Source of the DNA: Cecembia calidifontis
GTDB lineage: Bacteria > Bacteroidota > Bacteroidia > Cytophagales > Cyclobacteriaceae
Direction of reading: 5' to 3'
Length of the DNA stretch: 64,000 nt
Assembly (NCBI RefSeq): GCF_004216715.1
Contig: NZ_SGXG01000001.1
Location: forward strand, 1,240,001 to 1,304,000
Below, piece after piece: positions 6,892-16,427 of this stretch. Positions within the stretch are counted from its first letter, which is position 1; every line of letters begins with the position of its first letter. The notes under the pieces were generated by a model that was given only the letters and a program-made list of their open reading frames with translations, searched no databases and had not been told where the DNA came from. A program made the translations under genes and the position numbers.

Positions 6892-7752
6892 TCAGTAGGC
6901 CTTCAAACTGATATCCAAGCTTTTTACCTGATGTGTCAGCGCTCCAACGGAGATAAAGTCCACACCACATTCAGCCACCTCTTTGAGGTTTTCTTCGGTG
7001 ATTCCTCCTGAAGCTTCAAGGGGATATTTCCCATTTACCATTTGTACCGCTCTTCGCATGGTGTCATAATCCATGTTGTCCAGCATGATATAGTCTATCC
7101 CTCCAATACGGAGCGCTTCTTCCACTTCCTGGAGCGTACGGGTTTCGACTTCAATTTTTAGGTTCAGCTTTTTTTCAGTGAGGTATCTTTTGGTGTTTTC
7201 AATGGCATTTTTGATCCCTCCTGCAAAGTCAATATGGTTATCCTTCAACATCACCATATCATATAAGGCAAAGCGGTGATTGACCCCTCCCCCTATCCAA
7301 ACAGCCCATTTTTCCATTAACCTGAAATTGGGTGTGGTTTTGCGGGTATCCATCAGCCGGGCCTTGGTATGGTGCATGAGTTGCGTCAATCGGTGTGTCT
7401 TTGTGGCAATTCCGCTCATCCTTTGCATACAATTTAATACCAGGCGCTCGGTGGTCAAAATAGAAGTTGCCTTACCTTTAACCCTAAGACCGATATCTCC
7501 TGGTTTGACTTGGTCCCCATCTTTAAGGAGCAATTCAACCTGAAGGGAAGGATCAAATTGTTTAAAAATCATCTCAGCCAATTCCAAACCGGCAATTATT
7601 CCGGATTCTTTGATCAGCAGTTGAGCTTGTCCCATGCTATTGTGTGGGATTGACCCCAATGTAGAATGGTCACCATCACCCACATCTTCTTGGAGGGCTT
7701 GTGCAATAAACTGATGGATTTTTTCAGGATGAAGGTAGGCAGGTCTGTTCAC
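6892..7752 (-). CDS. nadC: Nicotinate-nucleotide pyrophosphorylase (carboxylating)
   Basis: A 286-residue cytosolic enzyme of de novo NAD synthesis that converts quinolinate and PRPP to nicotinate mononucleotide, CO2 and PPi. Family motifs are clear: EDVGDGDHST near the N-terminus, the stretch ERLVLNCMQRMSGIAT, TRKTTPNFR, the Gly-Gly-x-x-x-His-Arg segment (GGGVNHRF), the Lys of MLKDNHI, the acidic pair in KIEVE, and EASGGI near the C-terminus. Length is normal. The DUF4783 gene lies 31 bp upstream on the same strand and may share its transcript. No nadA or nadB is in the window. Confidence 0.95.
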   Translation of the reverse strand: MNRPAYLHPEKIHQFIAQALQEDVGDGDHSTLGSIPHNSMGQAQLLIKESGIIAGLELAEMIFKQFDPSLQVELLLKDGDQVKPGDIGLRVKGKATSILTTERLVLNCMQRMSGIATKTHRLTQLMHHTKARLMDTRKTTPNFRLMEKWAVWIGGGVNHRFALYDMVMLKDNHIDFAGGIKNAIENTKRYLTEKKLNLKIEVETRTLQEVEEALRIGGIDYIMLDNMDYDTMRRAVQMVNGKYPLEASGGITEENLKEVAECGVDFISVGALTHQVKSLDISLKAY

Positions 7753-7783
7753 AGGGCAAAAATAGGGAAAAATCAGTATTCCC

Positions 7784-8188
7784 TTAGTTTTTTACAATGT
7801 CCAAACTGTAAACTTTAATTTCATTCTGTTCTTTTCTGCCACGGATAAACACACGGAATGCTGTTTCTTCTGATTTGTAACTTCCAATGTAATAGATGAT
7901 CTGTTCGGAATTGTTTCCTTTATGAAGCAACTGAAAGTCTATGGGAGGAAATTTTTTGAAAAAATCTCTCATCACTACTTCTGCCTGATTTTTGGAATAA
8001 TCCCCTTGATTCCCATTGATATTGATATCTATCCCTTGGGCAAAGAATTTTGCCAGATCTTTACTGGACCCGGACTGAAATACCACGACAATTTCCTCAA
8101 TGGAGTTACTTTGAGTAGTGGTGGTTTTAGCCTGGGTGTAAGTTAAAACAATTAAGAAAAGTATGCCGATGTAGAGTAGTTTTTTCAT
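7784..8188 (-). CDS. DUF4783 family exported protein
   Basis: A 134-residue protein starting at MKKLLYIG (8188), which gives a signal peptide of about 20 residues; the frame extends six codons further up, without a better signal. The mature part resembles DUF4783, a small NTF2-like fold found in Bacteroidota: IEEIVVVFQSGSSKDLAKFF, then a central beta-strand region ending in HKGNNSEQIIYYIGSY, and a final strand set. Function is unknown. In related genomes such genes often sit beside nadC, as here. Confidence 0.75.
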   Translation of the reverse strand: MKKLLYIGILFLIVLTYTQAKTTTTQSNSIEEIVVVFQSGSSKDLAKFFAQGIDININGNQGDYSKNQAEVVMRDFFKKFPPIDFQLLHKGNNSEQIIYYIGSYKSEETAFRVFIRGRKEQNEIKVYSLDIVKN

Positions 8189-8345
8189 CGGGAATAATTT
8201 TAACAAATTTTAAGCCAAAAATTAGTTTTGGCTAAAAGTCCGCATATTTTTCTGTTTTTTTCTGTTTTCGAAATTTTAATGCGGTGTTTTTTGTTGACCT
8301 GATAAAGAATCCGCATTTTTACAGCCACTTTGTAAAAAAGGATGC

Positions 8346-9890
8346 ATGAATCCGCACAACAACATGATGGAAAAGAAAGTATTACTGATGATTTTGGATG
8401 GTTGGGGACTGGCGACCAATCCAGCCGTATCTGCCATTGATAAAGCCCAAACTCCTTTTATAGACAGTTTATATCTTAAATATCCCCATTCCAAATTAGA
8501 TGCTTCCGGATTGGCTGTAGGCCTACCTGAAGGACAGATGGGCAATTCTGAGGTCGGCCACATGAATATAGGAGCCGGTAGGGTAGTTTATCAGGATTTG
8601 GTCAAAATCAACAAAGCAGTGAGCGATGGGGAACTGAATGCCCATCCTATTTTGGTGGAGGCTTTTGAATATGCCAAAGCCAATCAAAAAAAGGTTCACT
8701 TCATTGGTTTGGTGTCTGACGGTGGTGTCCATGCCCATATCAATCACCTCAAGGGACTTTGTGATGCTGCCAAAGCAAATGGCCTGAAAGAAGCTTATAT
8801 CCATGCATTTACGGATGGTAGGGATACCGACCCCAAAAGTGGGGTACATTTCCTCAATGAACTGAAAGAGCATTTGCAGCATTCAGTAGGCAGTATCGCG
8901 TCTGTGGTTGGTAGGTATTATGCCATGGACAGGGATAAAAGATGGGAAAGGGTGAAACTGGCCTATGATGCCTTGGTACATGGAGAGGGAGAGAAATCTA
9001 AAGATATCATTGCATCCGTGGTAAAATCCTATTCCAATGGAGTAACCGATGAATTTATCAGGCCGATCATTCAGGCAAATGGGGATAATAAGCCCCTTGC
9101 AGTCATCGAAGAGGGAGATGTGGTAGTCAACTTCAATTTCAGGACTGATAGGGGAAGAGAGATTACACAGGTACTTACTCAGCAGGATTTTGAGGATTTT
9201 AAAATGAAGAAACTCAAACTTCATTACATCACTTTTACCAATTATGACGATACTTTCCAAGACGTGAAGGTCATTTTTGAAAAGGATAACCTGAACAATA
9301 CCTTGGGAGAAGTACTGGAGGCTAACGGTAAAAAACAGATCAGGATTGCTGAAACTGAAAAATACCCTCATGTAACCTTTTTTTTCTCAGGAGGTAGGGA
9401 AAAGGAATTTGAAGGAGAAAGCAGGATTTTATGTCCTTCCCCAAAAGTGGCTACTTATGACCTTAAGCCTGAAATGAGTGCTTTTGAAATTGCCAGTAAG
9501 ATCAAACCGGAATTGAAGAAAAGGGAAGCGGATTTCATCTGTCTGAATTTTGCGAATGCGGACATGGTCGGACATACAGGGGTATTTGAAGCCGCAGTCA
9601 AAGCCTGCGAAGCTGTGGATAAATGTGCTCAAGAGGTCATCACCCAGGCCCTGGAAAGTGGTTATACCACCATTGTGATTGCTGACCATGGCAACAGTGA
9701 TGTGATGATCAATGAAGACGGCACGCCGAATACCGCCCATACCACGAACCTCGCTCCATGCATTATGGTCGATGACCAGGACAGGTTGGAAGTGAAAGAT
9801 GGAAAACTGGGCGACCTTGCCCCTACCATATTACATCTTATGGGGCTAAAAATACCAAAAGAAATGACAGGAGATGTTCTCTTGAAGTAA
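8346..9890 (+). CDS. gpmI: 2,3-bisphosphoglycerate-independent phosphoglycerate mutase
   Basis: A 514-residue cytosolic glycolytic enzyme interconverting 3- and 2-phosphoglycerate through a phosphoserine intermediate. It belongs to the alkaline-phosphatase superfamily and binds two Mn ions. Landmarks are the first metal Asp in ILDGWG, the catalytic Ser in GQMGNSEVGHMNIGAGR, DGGVHAH, the insertion-domain stretch FTDGRDTDP, NFRTDRGRE, NFANADMVGHTG and DHGNSDVM. The true start could be 8364 or 8367 (MMEKKVLLMIL), which would trim a six- or seven-residue leader. Length is normal for the family. Confidence 0.95.
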   Translation: MNPHNNMMEKKVLLMILDGWGLATNPAVSAIDKAQTPFIDSLYLKYPHSKLDASGLAVGLPEGQMGNSEVGHMNIGAGRVVYQDLVKINKAVSDGELNAHPILVEAFEYAKANQKKVHFIGLVSDGGVHAHINHLKGLCDAAKANGLKEAYIHAFTDGRDTDPKSGVHFLNELKEHLQHSVGSIASVVGRYYAMDRDKRWERVKLAYDALVHGEGEKSKDIIASVVKSYSNGVTDEFIRPIIQANGDNKPLAVIEEGDVVVNFNFRTDRGREITQVLTQQDFEDFKMKKLKLHYITFTNYDDTFQDVKVIFEKDNLNNTLGEVLEANGKKQIRIAETEKYPHVTFFFSGGREKEFEGESRILCPSPKVATYDLKPEMSAFEIASKIKPELKKREADFICLNFANADMVGHTGVFEAAVKACEAVDKCAQEVITQALESGYTTIVIADHGNSDVMINEDGTPNTAHTTNLAPCIMVDDQDRLEVKDGKLGDLAPTILHLMGLKIPKEMTGDVLLK

Positions 9891-9909
9891 TATAGATCAT
9901 ATATTTAGA

Positions 9910-9937
9910 GCCGGTTTTGGGACTTTCCAGAACCGGC
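9910..9937 (+). terminator. Possible terminator after gpmI
   Basis: The stem GCCGGTT (9910-9916) pairs with AACCGGC (9931-9937), with extra pairing inside the loop. Only a weak T-rich stretch follows, so its strength is uncertain. Confidence 0.45.
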
Positions 9938-9984
9938 CATTTGTTTTACAACTGACCACTTACAAGCTTATTACCCAAATCCGT

Positions 9985-10542
9985 ATGAAAATGAAATATT
10001 TCATCAGCAGTGTTATTTTGCTCACTTTGTTCTGGGGCTGTAATAATATTTCTGATTCAGGAAAAAGTGAGGAACCCAGCTATTTCCCTGTCAAAGAATA
10101 TGTGGAAGTACATGCTGCCAAACTTGACGGGAAAACACTCTACAAAGAAGTGACCATCAACGGTGAAACTGAAAAAACAGAAGGCCCCGTCACTTTAGAT
10201 GAATTGATGAAGGAGCTGGATTTTTTTATCAAAGCAGATATCAATAGCCCGGCATTGAAGGATGCTTATGATACTGAACGCAGCCGGAGATACCTGATCC
10301 ACACATTAAAGGAAGGGGCAAAGGGGAAAGTGAAAAAAATTGTGGTGCAGTATTATGATGAAAACGTGAAGGAAATCAGTTTTCATATGAAAACAGAAAA
10401 TCCATTTTATGAATCCGAAACCAGGGGAGTCTTGTTATGGCATGCCTCTTTTTGGCTGATACATCAGTATAATATTGAGCATTATCAAAAGGTAATGTTC
10501 ATGAAACCAAACCGAATGATCATCAAAGGGGATATATGGTAA
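9985..10542 (+). CDS. Hypothetical lipoprotein
   Basis: A 185-residue protein with a signal peptide ending in the lipobox FWGC (Cys at about residue 19), so it is probably anchored in the membrane facing the periplasm. The mature part is Lys/Glu-rich: a beta-hairpin region (GKTLYKEVTINGETEKTEGP), a helix (LDELMKELDFFIKADI), then strands and a C-terminal HQYNIEHYQKVMFMKP segment. I do not recognise a family. It starts 94 bp after gpmI, behind a possible terminator, and ends at a strong bidirectional terminator. Confidence 0.65.
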   Translation: MKMKYFISSVILLTLFWGCNNISDSGKSEEPSYFPVKEYVEVHAAKLDGKTLYKEVTINGETEKTEGPVTLDELMKELDFFIKADINSPALKDAYDTERSRRYLIHTLKEGAKGKVKKIVVQYYDENVKEISFHMKTENPFYESETRGVLLWHASFWLIHQYNIEHYQKVMFMKPNRMIIKGDIW

Positions 10543-10581
10543 AAAAAACGGGGCTTTCGATTTCGAAAGCCCCGTTTTTTT
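10543..10581. terminator. Strong bidirectional terminator between the lipoprotein and serS
   Basis: A perfect 12-bp stem (10549-10560 with 10563-10574) is flanked by an A run on the left and seven T on the right. It serves the convergent genes on both sides. Confidence 0.9.
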
Positions 10582-10585
10582 GGAA

Positions 10586-11857
10586 TCAAATGATATCAAA
10601 TCCCAGATAGGGTATCAGTACCTTAGGCATTTTTATACCTTCTTCAGTTTGGTTATTTTCCAAAATGGCAGCTACAATCCTCGGAAGGGCCAAGGCACTT
10701 CCATTGAGGGTATGGGCCAATTGGGTCTTTTTGTCTTCACCTTTAAATCTCAATTTGAGCCTGTTAGCCTGATAGGATTCAAAGTTACTTACTGAACTCA
10801 CTTCGAGCCATCTTTCCTGTGCTGCAGAAAATACTTCCATGTCATAAGTCAGGGCAGAAGTGAAACCCATATCCCCACCGCAGAGCTTCAAAACCCTGTA
10901 AGGGAGTTCAAGTTTCTGCAACAAGCCCTGAACATAAGTGCTCATTTCTTCCAACGCTTCATATGATTTGTCTGGATGGGCAATCTGAACTATCTCCACC
11001 TTGTCAAATTGATGAAGCCTGTTGAGTCCACGGACATGAGCGCCCCAGCTACCTGCTTCCCTCCTAAAACATGGGGTGTAGCCTACATTTTTAATGGGAA
11101 ATTCCAGTTCATTAAGGATGACATCCCTGTAAATGTTGGTAATCGGCACTTCAGCGGTAGGGATCAGGTACAGCTTGTCCATCGTTGCCTCATACATTTG
11201 CCCCTCTTTGTCTGGAAGCTGTCCGGTTCCATAGCCTGAATCTTCATTGACCAAAATAGGTGGCTGTATTTCGGTATAACCTGCATGCAGTGCTTCGTCC
11301 AAAAAGAAATTGATCAAGGCCCTTTGCAATCTTGCTCCTCTTCCTTTGTAGACAGGAAATCCGGCTCCGGTTATTTTTACCCCCAGGTCAAAATCAATGA
11401 TGTCGTATTTTTTTATCAGTTCCCAGTGGGGGAGTTTATCTTCCGGTAAAACCGGGATTTCCCCATGTTGGAAGACTACTTCATTGTCCTCAGCTGATTT
11501 TCCTTTCGGCACAGAGTAATGGGGAACATTGGGAATGGTGTAGAGCAATTGTCTGAGGTCCTCCTCATAGGTAGTGTACTCTTCCTCTAAGGCTTTGATC
11601 TGTTCTTTGATTTCCGTGGTCCTGGTTCTGATTTTCTCTGCCTCTTCCTTTTTCCCTTCTTTCATCAGTATGCCGATCTGCTTGGAAATGCTATTGGATT
11701 CGGCCTGAAGGTTATCTCTCTTAAGCTGTGTTTCTTTCCTGTTTTTATCAAATTCCAAAACCTGATGCAGAACTGCTTCGGCATTCGGGAAGTTGCGTTT
11801 TTGCAAACCTTCCAAAACTATCTCAAAATTATCCCTGATGGTATTGACAAGTAGCAT
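10586..11857 (-). CDS. serS: Seryl-tRNA synthetase
   Basis: A 423-residue class II aminoacyl-tRNA synthetase charging tRNA-Ser. The N-terminal 110 residues form the long antiparallel coiled coil that contacts tRNA (KRDNLQAESNSISKQIG to EEEYTTYEEDLRQLL). The catalytic domain shows TAEVPITNIYRD, the motif 2 arginine in TPCFRREAGSWG, and a motif 3 region ALPRIVAAILENNQ. The start at 11857 gives MLLVNTIRDN, typical of the family. It is followed on the left by the terminator at 10543-10581 and lies 84 bp downstream of the murF-alr gene on the same strand. Confidence 0.97.
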   Translation of the reverse strand: MLLVNTIRDNFEIVLEGLQKRNFPNAEAVLHQVLEFDKNRKETQLKRDNLQAESNSISKQIGILMKEGKKEEAEKIRTRTTEIKEQIKALEEEYTTYEEDLRQLLYTIPNVPHYSVPKGKSAEDNEVVFQHGEIPVLPEDKLPHWELIKKYDIIDFDLGVKITGAGFPVYKGRGARLQRALINFFLDEALHAGYTEIQPPILVNEDSGYGTGQLPDKEGQMYEATMDKLYLIPTAEVPITNIYRDVILNELEFPIKNVGYTPCFRREAGSWGAHVRGLNRLHQFDKVEIVQIAHPDKSYEALEEMSTYVQGLLQKLELPYRVLKLCGGDMGFTSALTYDMEVFSAAQERWLEVSSVSNFESYQANRLKLRFKGEDKKTQLAHTLNGSALALPRIVAAILENNQTEEGIKMPKVLIPYLGFDII

Positions 11858-11941
11858 AGTCTGATGTGAAAATAAGTGTTGGGGACAAAGATAAACATGT
11901 TAATGAAAACCACCCTTCTGAAAAGGGAAATTGCATGGATC

Positions 11942-14410
11942 TTAATCCAAATAATATACCCTTTTCACACGGCTGCTGATATTGGTCAGGAGTTCATAGG
12001 GGATGGTGCCTATTCTTTCTGCCAGTTCTTTGAGAGAAATGCCCGGTCCATAGATGATGACTTCGTCTCCTTCTTTGACATTTAAGCCGCTGACATTGAT
12101 CATGGTCATGTCCATGCATACGTTTCCGATTACAGGCGCTTTTTTGCCATTGATGAGAACATATCCTCTCCCATTACTGAACCTTCGGTCGTATCCATCG
12201 GCATACCCCAATGCAATAGTGGCGATTTGCCCATCTTCTGGCATTATACCTTTCCTGCTATATCCTATTGTCTGGCCTTTTTTAAGGTTTTTGACCTGGG
12301 AAATGGTAGTTTTCAGGGTACTGATGGGCTTGAGTTGCTTGTCGTATTTTCCAGTAACTTCTATGCCATAAAGTCCAATCCCCAATCGGACCATATCATA
12401 TTGGTGTTCTGGATATTTTGCAATTCCAGCAGAATTAAGGGCATGACGGATTGGTTTATAAGCCAGATTTTCCATGATCTTTGCGCACATCTGATCAAAG
12501 GCCTGGAATTGGTCCCTGGTATAATTCTCATGTTCAGATTCATCTGCTGCAGCGAGGTGGGTGTATAGGCTGGCAATTTCCAATTGCGGATTGGCTTTGA
12601 TCAATCCGATAAGCTCATCCATGTGAGTTTCCTCAAATCCCAGTCGGTGCATGCCTGTATCCAAATCCAAATGGACTTTCATGTGGGTTTGCTGGACCTC
12701 GCAGAATTTGGCAAGTTCCCTGAAAAATCCCGGGCTGTAAACCACCGGTTCCAATTGGTACGCTTTCAGGTGGATAAAAGATTCCTGCACAGGATTCAGG
12801 ACCATAATGGGCAGCCTGATTCCCTCTTCCCTTAGCGCTACCCCTTCATCTGTGTAGGCAACAGCAAGATAATCGGCCTTGAGCTGTTGCAGGTGATTGG
12901 CAATTTCTGAAGCTCCCCCGCCATAGGCAAAAGCTTTTACCATGACCATAATTTTGGTTTGGGGCTTTAGCCTGCTTTTGTAAAAATTGTAATTGTTGGT
13001 CAGGGAATTCAGGTTGATCTCCAAGGTTGTCCCGTGAATTCTTTGCTGCAACCGGTTAACTATGGCCTCAAATCCAAATTTCCTTGCTCCGGTGACCAAG
13101 ATAAGGTCATTGTCAAAGACGTCTGTTTGAAGATTTTGGAGCAATTCTTCTGTGGAGCTGTAAAATTCCTGCTGAATAGGGTTTTCTCCTTTTAGCCTTT
13201 GGATGTCTTCTCCCACTGCAATGAGGTAATCAATGCCATAAAATTCCAATAACCTGCCGACTTCCGCATAAACCTGAGTGGTATTTCCAACCTGAAGGAG
13301 ATCGGATATGATCAGTACCTTTCTTTTTTTAGGCCTTTGAGCTGCCATAAAATCCAAAGCAAGCCTCAATCCTGCCAGGTCATTGTTGTAGGTATCGTCA
13401 ATGATCAGACTTTCGTTGCAGCCAGGCTTCAAAGTAAGCCGCATGTCAATGGCTTTCAGGTGTTTTAGGCCTTCCTGAATGGCCTGGGGTTCCATGCCCA
13501 AAGTCAGTGCTGCGGTAATGACATGCCGGATATTTTCCAGGGAAGCCTCATCCGAAAAGGGGACCTGAAATGTAAATACACGGAGGTCAGGTCTCATCAA
13601 AAGGATTTTTGAACTTTGTTCCTCTTTCTTGACCGTAAAGGAATAATCTGATCCAATATTGTCGGACCATTCAATTAAGCGGTCAGAAGGAAAATTCTTT
13701 TTTAGGTAATCCGATATCAGGATGTGCTCTTTCCGGAAAATAATAAAATCGCTGTAAACAAAGAGTTTGGCCTTTTCCTCCAGTTTTTGTTGCATGGATT
13801 CAAATCCTTCCTCATGGGCTGTACCGATATTGGTGAAAATGCCCAATTGTGGCATCAACATGGCCGTTAAGGTCTCCATTTCATTGGGCTTTGAAATGCC
13901 GGCCTCCATTACAGCCACCTGATGCCCGGGATCAATTCCAAAAAGAGAAAGCGGTACCCCAACCTGACTGTTATAACTTTTAGGGCTCTTGGCCACAGCA
14001 AATTTTTGGGAAAGGACCTGTCCCAGCCATTCCTTGACGATAGTTTTGCCATTGCTTCCAGTAATGCCTACCAAAGGGCCCTTAAATAGGGTCCGTTGGT
14101 AAGCAGCCAATTCCTGTAGGGCTTTTAGGGTATTTTTGACTTTGATGAGGCAGGCCTGACCTGTAAGTGAAAAGGGGAGTTCAAAATCGTCCCGGACCAA
14201 AAATGCTTTTACCCCCTGATCCATCAGTTCAGGGATAAATTCATGTCCATCAAATTTTGCTCCTTTTAGTGCTACAAAAAGGGTGTTTTCAGGCTGAAGA
14301 ATATTCCTTGAATCAATGGCTATCTGGGAAATTTCAATATCATCCAACGGCCCATGCTTTTCTGCATGTACCAGACCCACCAATTGATCCAATGAAAGGT
14401 TTTGCATCAT
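11942..14410 (-). CDS. MurF-alanine racemase fusion protein
   Basis: An 822-residue bifunctional enzyme. Residues 1 to about 455 are UDP-MurNAc-tripeptide:D-Ala-D-Ala ligase (MurF): ATP loop GITGSNGKT (115-123), EAGIS and the DDTYNND segment (338-344). Residues about 460-822 are alanine racemase with PLP lysine K492 (VMVKAFAYGGG), the LDLDTGMHRLG segment and the catalytic Tyr region (IGYSRKG). One chain therefore makes D-Ala and attaches D-Ala-D-Ala to the wall precursor, with D-Ala ligase acting in between. This fusion is known in Bacteroidota. No Ddl gene is in the window. It probably shares a transcript with the flippase-like gene, 23 bp upstream. Confidence 0.95.
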   Translation of the reverse strand: MMQNLSLDQLVGLVHAEKHGPLDDIEISQIAIDSRNILQPENTLFVALKGAKFDGHEFIPELMDQGVKAFLVRDDFELPFSLTGQACLIKVKNTLKALQELAAYQRTLFKGPLVGITGSNGKTIVKEWLGQVLSQKFAVAKSPKSYNSQVGVPLSLFGIDPGHQVAVMEAGISKPNEMETLTAMLMPQLGIFTNIGTAHEEGFESMQQKLEEKAKLFVYSDFIIFRKEHILISDYLKKNFPSDRLIEWSDNIGSDYSFTVKKEEQSSKILLMRPDLRVFTFQVPFSDEASLENIRHVITAALTLGMEPQAIQEGLKHLKAIDMRLTLKPGCNESLIIDDTYNNDLAGLRLALDFMAAQRPKKRKVLIISDLLQVGNTTQVYAEVGRLLEFYGIDYLIAVGEDIQRLKGENPIQQEFYSSTEELLQNLQTDVFDNDLILVTGARKFGFEAIVNRLQQRIHGTTLEINLNSLTNNYNFYKSRLKPQTKIMVMVKAFAYGGGASEIANHLQQLKADYLAVAYTDEGVALREEGIRLPIMVLNPVQESFIHLKAYQLEPVVYSPGFFRELAKFCEVQQTHMKVHLDLDTGMHRLGFEETHMDELIGLIKANPQLEIASLYTHLAAADESEHENYTRDQFQAFDQMCAKIMENLAYKPIRHALNSAGIAKYPEHQYDMVRLGIGLYGIEVTGKYDKQLKPISTLKTTISQVKNLKKGQTIGYSRKGIMPEDGQIATIALGYADGYDRRFSNGRGYVLINGKKAPVIGNVCMDMTMINVSGLNVKEGDEVIIYGPGISLKELAERIGTIPYELLTNISSRVKRVYYLD

Positions 14411-14433
14411 ATTCTAAAAATAAGGATTTGAAT

Positions 14434-15489
14434 TTATTCTTCTTTCTTTTTGAAAAATACCTGCTTGACCCAGCGCGGCAAGAAAATAGCGCCCAAAAGA
14501 AGGTAGGGATAATAAGATAGTAACCTCCAAAGGATACTGGTCACGAAGGTATAACCATGCAAAAACTGCTGGAAGAACTGTGCAAAGAAAAACTCTGCTG
14601 TGCCGCTACTTCCAGGTGTAGGGGAAATCATCATCACGATCCACATGATGACCTGTCTGGCAAAAACGATGATATGCTCTGAAAAGGTCAAAGAATCATA
14701 TGCACCGATAAGGGCATTCAGCATAAGGTATCTGGAGCTCCAGATAAAGATGGTTGCCCCAATGATCGGTAACCAATACCTGTAATTTTTCCCGATCAAC
14801 TCTTTGGAAGCCTCAATGATCTGATTGCCAAATTCATTGGCAGAATACTTCCATTTCCTCAGCCATTTAACGGAATAAATTTTCAGTAAAACCCATTTGA
14901 AAACGCGGGGTCTATAAAATAAGGCTGCGGCCATGACCAGGGAATAAAATGCGTAAAGGGCATAACTGGTCCAAAAAAGCACTTCCAGACTTCGGCCTAA
15001 TCTCATTTCCATTACCCTGCTGGCAGGGAAAATATTTCCCTGGGCAAAGAAAAGAATAATGGGTGCGCCTATTACAAAAAATAGGTTATCCAGAATAGCA
15101 GTGACCATGACATAGGCGATTGCCTTTCCCAGTTTGATGCCTTCTTTGTTCAGAATAAAAACAGCCACTGCTGTTCCCCCTACCACTGATGGTGTCACGG
15201 CAGAAGCAAATTCCCAAAGGATAATCACATACAAAGCCCTGGTCCAGGTAAGCTGTCGATCGGTAATTTCCCTGATCCTGTATATATAACCGGCATCTCT
15301 GCCAAGAATAACCAAAATCGCCAGGAAAATTCCCCAGGCAGAAGCATCAAAGACCCCCTTAAGCGTTTTCGTATTGACATTGGGATCCAGATAGAACATC
15401 AGAAAGACGATACCCACACCGATCAGAACCGGTACCCACACCTTGTTGGGGTTCAGGGTCTCAAAAATCTTTTTGTTATCTAACTTCAT
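14434..15489 (-). CDS. Flippase-like lysylphosphatidylglycerol synthase TM-domain family protein
   Basis: A 351-residue integral membrane protein with about eight hydrophobic segments, matching the UPF0104/LPG-synthase transmembrane domain. Recognisable parts are WEFASAVTPSVVGGTAVAVF (the family's Pro-[SA]-x-x-Gly-Gly loop) and the C-terminal MMISPTPGSSGTAEFFF. It lacks the cytosolic aminoacyltransferase domain of MprF, so it is a stand-alone transmembrane member, probably handling a lipid or glycolipid; the substrate is unknown. Only 3 nt separate it from scpA upstream, implying one transcript. Confidence 0.8.
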   Translation of the reverse strand: MKLDNKKIFETLNPNKVWVPVLIGVGIVFLMFYLDPNVNTKTLKGVFDASAWGIFLAILVILGRDAGYIYRIREITDRQLTWTRALYVIILWEFASAVTPSVVGGTAVAVFILNKEGIKLGKAIAYVMVTAILDNLFFVIGAPIILFFAQGNIFPASRVMEMRLGRSLEVLFWTSYALYAFYSLVMAAALFYRPRVFKWVLLKIYSVKWLRKWKYSANEFGNQIIEASKELIGKNYRYWLPIIGATIFIWSSRYLMLNALIGAYDSLTFSEHIIVFARQVIMWIVMMISPTPGSSGTAEFFFAQFFQQFLHGYTFVTSILWRLLSYYPYLLLGAIFLPRWVKQVFFKKKEE

Positions 15490-15492
15490 AGC

Positions 15493-16242
15493 TTATGCCG
15501 CAGGCACTTTTTCAATTTTTTCAACCCAAAAATTGTTGAATCCCTCACCGATAGTGATCGTGACAAGAGATAGTTGCAAGAGTTCCAAAATGGCCAAAAA
15601 GGTGTAAATCACAAAGATTTTATCCGGCTTGTAAGTGATAAAGTCAGAGAAGGGTACCCTGTCCTTGAAGCTGATTTTTTCCATGACGAAATCTTTCTGT
15701 TGCTCGATGGTATAGGGGTACTGTATGACTGTATGTTTTGTTTCATCTGTTCTTGAGGCATATTTGGACATTACTTTTTGGAAAACTTTCAACAGCTTAT
15801 AGAGGTCCAGGTCCTGCATTTCAGAATCTACGTCATCTGCTTTTGAAAGTTGCCTCAATTCTGAGAGAATATTTCCGCGCTTTTCTTTCGAAAGGCGTTC
15901 CTCTTCCATCTGGGCGAGTTCGCCGATCACCGATTTGTACTTTTTGTATTCCAGCAAGTGCCTTACCAGTTCTTCCCTTGGGTCAATTTCTTCACCGTTT
16001 TCATCAAGATCTGGACGGGGGAGCAACATTTTGGATTTGATTTTCATCAATGTGGCAGCAAAGAGGATAAACTCGCTGGCCACTTCTATTTCCATTTTCT
16101 CCAATTGATGGATGTAATCCAAAAAATCCTGGGTGATTTTGGAAATGGGAATGTCATAAATATCCAGCTCATCCCTTTCGATGAAGAAAAGCATCAGGTC
16201 AAAGGGACCTTCGAATAAAGGCAATTTGATCTCGAAACTCAC
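15493..16242 (-). CDS. scpA: Segregation and condensation protein A
   Basis: A 249-residue kleisin subunit that bridges the SMC ATPase dimer in chromosome condensation. The N-terminus LPLFEGPFDLMLFFIERDELDIYDIPISKI is the ScpA signature; residues 55-130 hold the SKMLLPRP segment and the acidic linker, and the C-terminal winged helix includes FLAILELLQLSLVTI. It lies first in a minus-strand run with the flippase-like gene, murF-alr and serS. ScpB and Smc are not in the window. Confidence 0.93.
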   Translation of the reverse strand: MSFEIKLPLFEGPFDLMLFFIERDELDIYDIPISKITQDFLDYIHQLEKMEIEVASEFILFAATLMKIKSKMLLPRPDLDENGEEIDPREELVRHLLEYKKYKSVIGELAQMEEERLSKEKRGNILSELRQLSKADDVDSEMQDLDLYKLLKVFQKVMSKYASRTDETKHTVIQYPYTIEQQKDFVMEKISFKDRVPFSDFITYKPDKIFVIYTFLAILELLQLSLVTITIGEGFNNFWVEKIEKVPAA

Positions 16243-16427
16243 TGGATTGAAAATTTTTATGCTATTTTTACCACGGAATTAAACCCAAAGATATTTAATT
16301 AATGGTAAATTAAGCATTCGGATACTGAAAAGACTTTGTGAAAAAGCGATATCAAAAAGATTGCATTTCTTAAAAACAATTTCCAGGATTCAAATGTTGA
16401 ATGCTTTTAAAAAGAAACATTTCTCAA